A stretch of DNA of 59,981 bases, taken from the NCBI GenBank assembly GCA_003454065.1, contig DMKZ01000039.1, positions 1-59,981 of the forward strand, given 5' to 3'. Source of the stretch: Spirochaetaceae bacterium. GTDB lineage: Bacteria; Spirochaetota; Spirochaetia; Sphaerochaetales; Sphaerochaetaceae. The notes beneath the pieces are model-generated. The model did no database searches and was not told the DNA's origin. It saw only the letters and a program-made list of their open reading frames with translations. Of the stretch, positions 17,998 to 25,693 are shown in pieces. Position 1 is the first letter of the stretch, and the number at the start of each line of letters is the position of its first letter. A program made the translations under genes and the position numbers.

Positions 17998-19002
17998 ATG
18001 AAGTTAGCAATCAACGGATTCGGAAGAATCGGCAGAAATGTTTTCAAGATCGCTTTCGAGAGGAAGAACATAGAGATCGTTGCCATCAACGACCTTACGG
18101 ATGCCAAGACATTGGCGACGCTTTTGAAGTACGATTCGACTTACGGCTTGTACAAGAACGAGGTCACATACGATGACAGCAGCATAACCGTGAAAGGCAA
18201 GAGGATCGAGATTCTGAAGGAAAGGAATCCGCAGAATCTTCCATGGGGCAATCTCGGCGTTGACGTCGTGATCGAGTCAACGGGAGTGTTCAAGTCCGCG
18301 GAAGGTCCGAAAGGCGGATACAAGGATCACATAAAGGCCGGAGCCAAGAAAGTGATTCTTACCGTTCCTGCGGCGGACGAAATAGATCAGACGATAGTGG
18401 TCGGCGTCAACGATGACGAAATCAGCACGGATGCGGTCGCTTTTTCCAATGCTTCGTGCACGACGAACTGCCTTGCTCCTCTGGCAAAGGTTCTGAATGA
18501 TGCATTCGGCATCAAATACGGTCTCATGACGACTGTTCATGCTTATACGAACGATCAGGTAATTCTCGATCAGCCGCATAAGGATCTTAGAAGGGCGAGG
18601 TCGGCAGGCCTGTCCATCATACCTACGACCACCGGCGCCGCTAGGGCTGTGGCTAAGGTAATTCCTTCTCTCAAGGGCAAGCTCAACGGCTGTGCGATGA
18701 GGGTTCCCACGCCTACCGGATCGATCGTCGATCTCACTGTCGAGCTTGAGAAGGATGTGACGGTTGAGGAAGTCAATGCGGCCGTCAAGAAAGCCGCCGA
18801 AGGGAAGATGAAGAAGGTTTTGGAATATACCGAGGATCCGATCGTGTCGCGCGACATCCAGGGCAATTCCCATTCTTCGATTTTCGATGCGCAGCTTACC
18901 ATGAAGATGGATAAGGCCATGTTCAAGGTGTTCTCATGGTATGACAACGAAATGGGCTATTCCACCAGGGTTGTCGATCTTGCGGAAAAGATAATGAAAT
19001 AA
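17998..19002 (+). CDS. gap: Glyceraldehyde-3-phosphate dehydrogenase
   Basis: A 334-residue glycolytic enzyme (NAD-dependent oxidation and phosphorylation of GAP). N-terminal Rossmann motif INGFGRIGRN; catalytic Cys154 in ASCTTNCLAP; catalytic His in TTVHAYTNDQ; phosphate-binding TGAARAV; C-terminal SWYDNEMGYSTRVVDL. Length is standard for class I enzymes. It stands alone between a consensus promoter and a strong terminator, a typical highly expressed monocistronic gene. Confidence 0.97.
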   Translation: MKLAINGFGRIGRNVFKIAFERKNIEIVAINDLTDAKTLATLLKYDSTYGLYKNEVTYDDSSITVKGKRIEILKERNPQNLPWGNLGVDVVIESTGVFKSAEGPKGGYKDHIKAGAKKVILTVPAADEIDQTIVVGVNDDEISTDAVAFSNASCTTNCLAPLAKVLNDAFGIKYGLMTTVHAYTNDQVILDQPHKDLRRARSAGLSIIPTTTGAARAVAKVIPSLKGKLNGCAMRVPTPTGSIVDLTVELEKDVTVEEVNAAVKKAAEGKMKKVLEYTEDPIVSRDIQGNSHSSIFDAQLTMKMDKAMFKVFSWYDNEMGYSTRVVDLAEKIMK

Positions 19003-19029
19003 CAGCCGTTTCGGCTTGGATTGTTATGG

Positions 19030-19066
19030 GGAACCTTGAGTTTTTACCTCAAGGTTCCTTTTTTTA
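19030..19066 (+). terminator. Rho-independent terminator after gap
   Basis: GGAACCTTGAG (19030-19040) pairs perfectly with CTCAAGGTTCC (19048-19058), with a 7-nt loop, followed by a run of seven T. Confidence 0.93.
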
Positions 19067-19080
19067 TAGGGGGGGCTATC

Positions 19081-19734
19081 ATGGAGAAACGCGCAACGCT
19101 TTCGGTTTCTGTTTTGGGTTCGGATCTAACTATTATGGATCGGCATATCAGAATGCTTGAGGAATCCGGATGCAGAATGATTCATCTTGATGTAATGGAC
19201 GGTCATTTCGTCCCCAATCTCACCTTTGGCCCTGATTTCATTCGCAATGTGAAGGAAAGCACGAAGATGATAGTCGATACCCATCTTATGATAACCGAAC
19301 CTGAGAAATCATTGGACGGCTATATAAGGACGGGAAGCGACTATATCACCGTGCATGCGGAGGCGGCAACGCATTTGCACTATTGCGTGAAAAGGATCAA
19401 GGATGCCGGTCTGAAGGCCGGAGTGGCGTTGAACCCCGCTACGAGCATTAGCGTTCTGGATGAGATTCTGCCTTATGTCGATCTCGTGCTCATTATGAGC
19501 GTGAATCCCGGCTTCAGCGGCCAGGAATTCATACGAACGTCCGTGAGCAAGATAGCCCGCTTGAGTGAAGAAAGGAAAAAAAGAAATCTTGGTTTCGATA
19601 TCTCCGTGGATGGAGGCGCAGGGCTGTCTAATGCTTCGGACCTCAAGAAAGCCGGTGCGAATCTGATCGTGTCTGCATCCGCATTTTTCAAAAGTCCTGA
19701 CAAAAAGGCTTTTATCCGTGAGATCGAGCAATAG
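19081..19734 (+). CDS. rpe: Ribulose-phosphate 3-epimerase
   Basis: A 217-residue TIM barrel of the pentose phosphate pathway, interconverting ribulose-5-P and xylulose-5-P. Typical segments: MIHLDVMDGHFVPN with metal-binding His and Asp, DTHLMI, MSVNPGFSGQEFI and DGGAGLSNA (catalytic Asp in DGG). The ATG at 19081 follows a GGGGGG ribosome binding site; earlier in-frame starts lie inside the gap terminator. dtd follows 12 bp later and mnmG after that, suggesting a transcript rpe-dtd-mnmG. Confidence 0.94.
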   Translation: MEKRATLSVSVLGSDLTIMDRHIRMLEESGCRMIHLDVMDGHFVPNLTFGPDFIRNVKESTKMIVDTHLMITEPEKSLDGYIRTGSDYITVHAEAATHLHYCVKRIKDAGLKAGVALNPATSISVLDEILPYVDLVLIMSVNPGFSGQEFIRTSVSKIARLSEERKKRNLGFDISVDGGAGLSNASDLKKAGANLIVSASAFFKSPDKKAFIREIEQ

Positions 19735-19746
19735 GAGCAAAACCAG

Positions 19747-20187
19747 ATGAGAGCGGTTGTTCAGCGTGTCGATGAAGCAAGGGTCAGGGTTGACGGCAAG
19801 GTTGTCGGCGAAATAGCGAAAGGGTTTCTTGTGTATTATTGCGCTGAAAAAGGCGATGCCGAAACGAATATAGGCAAAATGGCCGATAAAATCGCATCGT
19901 TCAGGATTTTCCCGGATGAAAACGGAAAAATGAACAGGAGCATCGATCAGGTCGGAGGGTCATTTTTGGTTGTAAGCCAATTCACTCTTGCTTCAGATCC
20001 TTTCGCAGGGGGAAATCGTCCCGGATTCGATAAAGCGATGGAAAAGGGCGCGGCTGAGGATTTCTACAATTGCTTCGTCAGTTTGATAAGATCCAAGGGT
20101 TTTACGGTTGAAACGGGAATTTTCGGCGCTCACATGAAGGTGGAGAGCGTGAATGCCGGGCCTTTGACTTTTATCTTTGAATTATAG
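19747..20187 (+). CDS. dtd: D-aminoacyl-tRNA deacylase
   Basis: A 146-residue homodimeric enzyme that removes D-amino acids from mischarged tRNA. Recognised from N-terminal MRAVVQRVDEARV, the SQFTL motif (VVSQFTLASD) and the cross-subunit motif near the C-terminus, NAGPLTF, corresponding to the family's NxGP. Length is standard. It lies between rpe and mnmG with gaps of 12 and 14 bp. Confidence 0.92.
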   Translation: MRAVVQRVDEARVRVDGKVVGEIAKGFLVYYCAEKGDAETNIGKMADKIASFRIFPDENGKMNRSIDQVGGSFLVVSQFTLASDPFAGGNRPGFDKAMEKGAAEDFYNCFVSLIRSKGFTVETGIFGAHMKVESVNAGPLTFIFEL

Positions 20188-20201
20188 GGGTTCTATCGGA
20201 A

Positions 20202-22067
20202 ATGGATTGCGATTGTTTGGTCGTGGGGGCTGGTCATGCGGGGCTCGAGGCCGCCATGGCCGCTTCATGTCTTTGTGATAAGGTCATCGTCATAACCCAA
20301 AATGTTCTTGCCATTGCCAGAATGAGCTGCAATCCTGCAATAGGTGGGCTCGCCAAGGGCAATATAGTCAAGGAGATCGATGCGCTCGGAGGAGTCATGG
20401 GGATGTTGGCCGATAGCGCGCTTCTGCAATTCAGGCAGCTTAACAAAAGCCGCGGTGCCGCGGTCCAGGCTCCAAGGGCGCAGGAAGACAAATACTTGTA
20501 TTCGGAAAATGCGCGGAAGCTTCTGCTATCCCGTTCGAACATCACGCTCATCGAAGGGACGGTTGTCGATATAATAGACAGAGACGGCAGGGTTGTCAAA
20601 GTCCGATACAAGGAAAACAGGCGCGATGGAGAAACCGCACATGCGACGGACAAGGTTTGCGCCGTAAGCGTTCGTTCGGTGGTGCTTACAACCGGAACCT
20701 TCATGAACGCGAGGACTTTTACGGGAGATGTGGTCAGGCGCGAAGGACGGATAGGCGAGGAGGCTGCCGTAGGGCTTTCCGAAAACCTGATGCGCCGCGG
20801 TTTTGCCATAGCCCGCTTGAAAACCGGAACGCCTGCTAGGATAATCAAGGAATCCATCGACTATTCCAAGTGCGATTTGCAAAAGCCGGACGACATGATA
20901 ATCCCTTTTTCGTTTCTCATGCCGATGACGAGAGATTCGAAAGCCATTTCCGATCAGCTTCCGTGCCACATTACCTTCACTAATGAGAAAACGCATAAGA
21001 TAATCAGGGATAATTTTCACAGAAGCCCGCTGTTTTCAGGTGCCATCATCGGAAAAGGCCCGCGCTATTGTCCTTCGATCGAGGATAAGGTGAAGCGTTT
21101 CCCTGATCGAGAGAGGCATCAGGTGTTCATAGAGCCGGAAGGCAGGAACGCCGCGACAATGTATCTCAACGGTCTTTCGTCTTCGTTGCCGATGGACGTG
21201 CAGGATGCGTTCTTGAGAACCGTTCCCGGATTGGAGAATTGCGAAATCCAGCGTTATGCTTATGCGGTGGAATATGATTTTTGCGATCCGCGCGACTTGC
21301 GGCCGTCTTTGGAATCGAAAATAATCGGCAACTTGTTCATCGCCGGGCAGACGAATGGCACTAGCGGTTATGAGGAGGCGGCAGGCCAGGGTCTTATCGC
21401 CGGAATAAACGCCTGCTTGAAATTGGCTGGGCGAGAGCCGTTGGTTCTTAGAAGAGACGAAGCCTATATAGGAGTTCTCATAGACGATCTGGTCACCAAA
21501 GGGACCGACGAGCCTTACAGGATGTTCACGTCCAGAGCGGAATATCGCATTTCCCTCAGGGCGGACAATGCCGACAGGAGGCTGACCCCTTATGCCATTG
21601 AAATCGGCACAGCCGACGAAAAGCGCAGACTGGCTTTCGCAGAGAAGCTGTCGCAGGTAAGCGATGTGCTCAATGAGATCAAAATGCAGCGCAAGGCCGG
21701 TAAAAACCTGATTATGGACGCAATACGCAAAGAGGCTTCCGATACCGAATCGATTATCACGCAATTCCCTTGTTTTTCGAAATACGATTACAATTCCGTC
21801 GATAGCGTAGTTCAAGACATCAAATACGAGGGGTACGCCAATCGTGAAAAACGCGGGATGAATATCATCAGAAAGGCGGAAGGCATCAGGATCAGAGACG
21901 ATTTCGATTACGATAAGTGCAAAGGTCTTTCAGCGGAAACATTGGAAAAACTCAAGCGGATAAGGCCGCAGACTCTTCGTCAGGCAACTCAAATCAGCGG
22001 AATCCGTCAAAGCGACCTCGCGCTTTTGTCGCTTTATGTTTCAGGCAAGCTTAAAATGCAGCCTTGA
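20202..22067 (+). CDS. mnmG: tRNA uridine-5-carboxymethylaminomethyl modification enzyme MnmG (GidA)
   Basis: A 621-residue FAD enzyme that, with MnmE, installs the cmnm5 group at wobble uridine. The FAD motif GAGHAG is at residues 9-14. The conserved MSCNPAIGGLAKG segment follows near 45, then LKTGTPARI, and GQTNGTSGYEEAAGQGL in the second FAD-contact region. The C-terminal helical domain for MnmE and tRNA contact is complete. Last gene of the rpe-dtd-mnmG run; tRNA-Arg lies 70 bp downstream. mnmE is not in the window. Confidence 0.96.
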   Translation: MDCDCLVVGAGHAGLEAAMAASCLCDKVIVITQNVLAIARMSCNPAIGGLAKGNIVKEIDALGGVMGMLADSALLQFRQLNKSRGAAVQAPRAQEDKYLYSENARKLLLSRSNITLIEGTVVDIIDRDGRVVKVRYKENRRDGETAHATDKVCAVSVRSVVLTTGTFMNARTFTGDVVRREGRIGEEAAVGLSENLMRRGFAIARLKTGTPARIIKESIDYSKCDLQKPDDMIIPFSFLMPMTRDSKAISDQLPCHITFTNEKTHKIIRDNFHRSPLFSGAIIGKGPRYCPSIEDKVKRFPDRERHQVFIEPEGRNAATMYLNGLSSSLPMDVQDAFLRTVPGLENCEIQRYAYAVEYDFCDPRDLRPSLESKIIGNLFIAGQTNGTSGYEEAAGQGLIAGINACLKLAGREPLVLRRDEAYIGVLIDDLVTKGTDEPYRMFTSRAEYRISLRADNADRRLTPYAIEIGTADEKRRLAFAEKLSQVSDVLNEIKMQRKAGKNLIMDAIRKEASDTESIITQFPCFSKYDYNSVDSVVQDIKYEGYANREKRGMNIIRKAEGIRIRDDFDYDKCKGLSAETLEKLKRIRPQTLRQATQISGIRQSDLALLSLYVSGKLKMQP

Positions 22068-22097
22068 AATGCTTGTTTGCTGTGCGTATAATCTTAA

Positions 22098-22110
22098 GGG
22101 TGCTTCTAAA
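22098..22110 (+). repeat. Terminal fragment of the dispersed repeat
   Basis: GGGTGCTTCTAAA matches the first 13 bases of the repeat consensus with one difference. It sits between mnmG and the tRNA gene, 173 bp before a full copy at 22283. Possibly a solo end left by excision or decay. Confidence 0.4.
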
Positions 22111-22137
22111 GTCCGGTAAGGATATATGATGTTTTGA

Positions 22138-22210
22138 GCGCCAGTAGCTCAATGGATAGAGCGACGGAATCCGGATCCGTAGGCTGCAGGTTCGATTCCT
22201 GTCTGGCGCA
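22138..22210 (+). tRNA. tRNA-Arg(CCG)
   Basis: A complete cloverleaf of 73 nt. The acceptor stem GCGCCAG pairs with CTGGCGC, discriminator A; the D arm is GCTC...GAGC; the anticodon stem ACGGA pairs with TCCGT around loop ATCCGGA with anticodon CCG; the T arm is GCAGG/TTCGATT/CCTGT. The 3' CCA is not encoded. It reads CGG arginine codons. Confidence 0.95.
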
Positions 22211-22282
22211 TCGTTTTGAAATCAGTTTTGAAAAATCTCTATTATTAGTCGGAATTATTTTACTCTGTTTAAAACTACTAAA

Positions 22283-22443
22283 GGGCGCTTCTAAAAACCT
22301 GCTATTCGAAGATGCCTGCGAATTTTCGAGGCGAAAAACCGACAAAAAACGTAGGAATACTGCCGTATTTTGAGGCTTTTTGTCGGTTTTTCGACCGGAA
22401 AGGCGTCTGGCAGGTTCGGACTCTGAGGTTTTTAGAAGCGCCC
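22283..22443 (+). repeat. Dispersed repeat, copy 2 (subfamily B, alternative internal stem)
   Basis: Full-length copy with perfect 18-bp terminal inverted repeats. The central GGAATACTGCCGTATTTTG matches the A copies, but the internal stem is a different sequence: GAAAAACCGACAAAAA pairs with TTTTTGTCGGTTTTTC. Right-arm sequence GGCGTCTGGCAGGTTCGG also differs from subfamily A. It lies between tRNA-Arg and an ATPase fragment. Confidence 0.88.
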
Positions 22444-22467
22444 TAAAATTGATTTATCGATTGCACC

Positions 22468-22665
22468 TTGTTTGTTCGGGAAATGGACTATTATGATTCT
22501 TCGCGATTCTACAGCGATTATTCGAACGAGGATAAGATTCGCATTTATAGCGTATTCGGCGGAGTGCCGTATTATAATGCCCTTGTAGATTCGTCTTCAA
22601 CCGTCTGCGATAATATAATCGGTCTTATCGCATCCATTCGCTTGTTTTTCGATTATTTGCTATAA
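22468..22665 (+). pseudogene. Internal fragment of an ATPase (DUF234-associated type)
   Basis: The 65-residue frame has no ribosome binding site. It contains SRFYSDYSNEDKIRIYSVFGG and VPYYNALVDSSSTVCDNIIG, the segment that follows the ATPase core in archaeal-type AAA ATPases of the PF01637/DUF234 group. Neither the P-loop nor the C-terminal domain is present. A remnant left beside the tRNA and repeat copy 2. Confidence 0.6.
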
Positions 22666-22725
22666 TAAACGCGATAATGCAAAGATCTCCGCTATCAGCG
22701 GTAAAATGATGATCAGGAGGAAAAA

Positions 22726-23430
22726 ATGGGCGGTTATGCTTTTCCGTATATTGACAGTTATTACATTATTTTGGTTATTCCCACCATATTGCTGTCTTTT
22801 TTGGGGCAGATATGGGTTAAATCGACATTTAACAGGTATTCTAAAATAAAGATACAATCGAGCATGCTCGGTGTTGATGTCGCTAAAAAGGTGCTCGATA
22901 CCGCAGACGTTTCAAATGTGAACATAGAGAGGACGGGCGGTTTCCTTACGGATCATTTCGATCCGAGGCGAATGGTTTTGAGGCTGTCCGAGGCGGTGTA
23001 TGGCTCTTCGAGCATATCGGCCGCAGGCGTGGCGGCGCATGAAGCGGGTCATGCCGTGCAGAAGAAAAGGAAGTACATACCTCTGGTTCTTCGTTCGACA
23101 TTGGTTCCGGTGGCGAATATCGGCTCCACCGTTGGCCCTTATCTGGCGCTTTTCGGAATAATACTCAGCAACAAATACTTTCTGAAAGCCGGAATCGTTC
23201 TTTTTGCGGCAAGCGTCTTGTTTTACATCATAACGTTGCCTGTTGAATTCAATGCGTCCAGAAGGGCGCTGAGGTTTTTGAGGGAATCCGGAATTTTGGA
23301 AAGTTCGGAGATAAGGAAAGTCAGAAAGGTTCTGACCGCAGCGGCGTTCACGTATGTGGCGGCGGCTCTTACGCAGCTTGCATCGCTTGTCAGGCTCATA
23401 CTCATAGCCAAAAGCAGAGACAGGAGCTGA
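22726..23430 (+). CDS. Zinc metallopeptidase, YugP-like membrane protein
   Basis: 234 residues of the neutral zinc peptidase family PF04298 (YugP). One N-terminal membrane segment (about 12-30), the zinc motif HEAGH at 105-109 (AAHEAGHAVQ) and further hydrophobic segments at about 130-170 and 205-228. GGAGG precedes the ATG. Function in the cell is not established for the family. Its stop is 3 bp from the next start, so it is probably cotranscribed with the DUF362 gene and surE. Confidence 0.88.
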   Translation: MGGYAFPYIDSYYIILVIPTILLSFLGQIWVKSTFNRYSKIKIQSSMLGVDVAKKVLDTADVSNVNIERTGGFLTDHFDPRRMVLRLSEAVYGSSSISAAGVAAHEAGHAVQKKRKYIPLVLRSTLVPVANIGSTVGPYLALFGIILSNKYFLKAGIVLFAASVLFYIITLPVEFNASRRALRFLRESGILESSEIRKVRKVLTAAAFTYVAAALTQLASLVRLILIAKSRDRS

Positions 23431-23433
23431 TTT

Positions 23434-24567
23434 ATGGCCAAGTCAAAGGTCTATTGGACGGACTTCAGGACCGTTGCTTTCGGTGACGGTCCCGCAGAGA
23501 AGCTTAAGAAGCTTATTATGAAGGCCGGAATCGCCAATATTGATATGCAAGGGAAATTCGTAGCTGTAAAGATGCATTTCGGCGAAAAGGGCAATATGAG
23601 TTTTTTGCGCCCGAATTATGCGAAAGCCATTTGCGATGTCGTCTCGCAATTAGGCGGAAAGCCTTTTCTGACGGATTGCAATACCATGTATCCGGGGAGC
23701 AGGAAAAACGCTCTTGAGCATCTTTATTGCGCATGGGAAAATGGCTTTTCGCCTCTTAGCGCAGGCGCTCCTGTCATAATCGCAGATGGCTTGAAGGGAA
23801 CCGATGATGTCGAGGTCGCAGTCGAAGGCGGCGAATATGTCAAGAATGCGAAGATAGGCCGCGCCGTGATGGATGCGGATGTTTTCATAAGCCTCGCGCA
23901 TTTCAAAGGTCACGAAATGACCGGTTTCGGCGGAGCCATCAAAAATGTCGGAATGGGCTGCGGTTCGAGAGCGGGCAAAACGGATCAGCATTCCAACGGA
24001 CAGCCCGTGATAGACGAGTCGTTGTGCAGGGGGTGCAAAGCGTGCATGAGGGAATGTGCAAACAAGGGCTTGGAGTTCGATTCCTCAAAGAAAAAGATGC
24101 ATGTCAATTCGGAGAACTGCGTAGGCTGCGGCAGGTGTCTCGGAGCCTGTAATTTTGATGCCATAAGCTTTGCTAATGATGCGGCGCTGGAAATGCTGAA
24201 CAGGAAGATGGTTGAATACACCAAAGCGGTGGTTCAGAATAGGCCGGCTTTCTATATCAATATCGCTCAGGACATTTCGCCTAATTGCGACTGTCATGGG
24301 GAAAACGATGCGCCGCTCGTTCCCAACATAGGCATGTTCGCTTCTTTCGATCCGCTTGCAATTGACGTGGCATGTCGCGATAAATGCCAGGAAGCTCCGC
24401 GCAATCTCAACACCCAGTTGCATGACAGGAAAAAGGAAAAGGGATTCAGGGAAACGGGCGATTTGTTTCTCGACAATAATCCTGAGAGCGAATACATGTC
24501 GCTTATCGATCATGCCGTTAAAATCGGGCTTGGCAGCAAGGATTACGAATTGGTTTTCTGCAAATGA
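23434..24567 (+). CDS. DUF362 domain ferredoxin-type protein
   Basis: A 377-residue cytoplasmic protein. Residues 1-185 form the DUF362 domain (KMHFGEKGN, FLTDCNTMYPG, SLAHFKGHEMTGFGGAIKN). Two [4Fe-4S] ferredoxin clusters follow at about 195-245 (CRGCKACMRECAN and CVGCGRCLGACN). The DUF362 part resumes at the C-terminus (FASFDPLAIDVACRDKC). Electron transfer is implied; partner unknown. It overlaps surE by 4 bp (ATGA). Confidence 0.88.
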   Translation: MAKSKVYWTDFRTVAFGDGPAEKLKKLIMKAGIANIDMQGKFVAVKMHFGEKGNMSFLRPNYAKAICDVVSQLGGKPFLTDCNTMYPGSRKNALEHLYCAWENGFSPLSAGAPVIIADGLKGTDDVEVAVEGGEYVKNAKIGRAVMDADVFISLAHFKGHEMTGFGGAIKNVGMGCGSRAGKTDQHSNGQPVIDESLCRGCKACMRECANKGLEFDSSKKKMHVNSENCVGCGRCLGACNFDAISFANDAALEMLNRKMVEYTKAVVQNRPAFYINIAQDISPNCDCHGENDAPLVPNIGMFASFDPLAIDVACRDKCQEAPRNLNTQLHDRKKEKGFRETGDLFLDNNPESEYMSLIDHAVKIGLGSKDYELVFCK

Positions 24568-25340
24568 ATATTCTGATTACAAACGACGACGGCTATGATG
24601 CGGCTGGAATAAAGGCTCTGAGGATGGCGTTGGAGAGCGCAGGTCATGGTGTTCTTGAACTTGCGCCTTCTGCAAACCAAAGCGCGAAGAGCCATTCCAT
24701 TCGGATTTCCGGCAATATGGAATTGCAGAAGCATGAAGAGATGGTTTATTCCATTGACGGGACTCCTGCGGATACGGTGGTGTTTTATGATACATCGGAC
24801 TATTTTCCGGATTTCAAGGCGGATTTGGTTGTTTCCGGAATAAACAATGGCCTCAACGTTTCTTCCGACATAATCTATTCCGGAACATGCGCAGCGGCAA
24901 GGGAAGCTTCTTTGAGAGGGCATCCTGCCATAGCGCTTTCCTGCCAGGTCGGAAAGGACGGAACGGTTGCTGATTACGAGCTGGCGATTCGGTTCTTATT
25001 GGCGAATCTGGATACGCTCTGCGATGCGCTCAAGCGCAAGGGAGCAAGAAATTTCTTCCTAAACATTAATGTTCCGTTCGGCGGAAGCGAGGACAGATTT
25101 GAATATGCCTCATTGTCGCCATTGGATTATTCGGATATCATGAGCGAAGCGGAAAACACCGATGCAGTGTTGGAGAATAGCGAGCGGTTCGTCGTGCAAT
25201 TCCTGCATAATGAAACCAAAGTGAATGAAAGTCTCAGAAACAAGAAGATTCGGGAGGTTTGCGACATGGACGCTGTTCATCGCGGCATCATATCCGTCAG
25301 CTTCATAAGAAGCTTTCCGAGTTGGGATAATAGCCTTTAG
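24564..25340 (+). CDS. surE: 5'/3'-nucleotidase SurE
   Basis: A 258-residue metal-dependent phosphatase acting on nucleoside monophosphates, linked to stress survival. Metal site residues are visible as TNDDG (Asp8, Asp9), Ser in SANQSAKSHSI and Asn in SGINNGLN, followed by the signature YSGTCAAAREA. Normal length. Translationally coupled to the DUF362 gene. No terminator is seen before repeat copy 3, which lies 50 bp downstream. Confidence 0.93.
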   Translation: MNILITNDDGYDAAGIKALRMALESAGHGVLELAPSANQSAKSHSIRISGNMELQKHEEMVYSIDGTPADTVVFYDTSDYFPDFKADLVVSGINNGLNVSSDIIYSGTCAAAREASLRGHPAIALSCQVGKDGTVADYELAIRFLLANLDTLCDALKRKGARNFFLNINVPFGGSEDRFEYASLSPLDYSDIMSEAENTDAVLENSERFVVQFLHNETKVNESLRNKKIREVCDMDAVHRGIISVSFIRSFPSWDNSL

Positions 25341-25391
25341 GCGAGAACCATCAAGCACGCAATGTCATTATTGCCATTGCAGTTTATTTAA

Positions 25392-25553
25392 GGGCGCTTC
25401 TAAAAACCTGCTGTTCGGGGAGCGCCTGTGGATTTCGGAGGCGGAAGATTGCCGGAAATCAGCGGAATACTGTCGTATTTTGCTGATTTCCGGCGGTTTT
25501 CAGGCCCGAAAGGCACCAGGCGAAATCGAACTCTGAGGTTTTTAGAAGCGCCC
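25392..25553 (+). repeat. Dispersed repeat, copy 3 (subfamily A)
   Basis: Full-length 162-bp copy with perfect ends GGGCGCTTCTAAAAACCT and AGGTTTTTAGAAGCGCCC. Internal stem GCCGGAAATCAGC pairs with GCTGATTTCCGGC around the loop GGAATACTGTCGTATTTT. It occupies most of the gap between surE and the NYN gene; the other 140 bp of that gap show nothing recognisable. Confidence 0.9.
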
Positions 25554-25693
25554 TTAATTTAATTTGAGGTTTTTAACAACGTCATCGCAGATTTATAGGA
25601 ACTGATTTCAAGACGGAGCAGGCCTATTTTGCGACATGGCATCTTTTTGAAAAGAATCATGAACTTCAGAAAAATATTAGAAGGAGGATTAAC

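Noticed and set aside
22134..22373. 79-codon frame across tRNA-Arg and a repeat copy
   Set aside because: It is a translation of the tRNA and the repeat, with no ribosome binding site.
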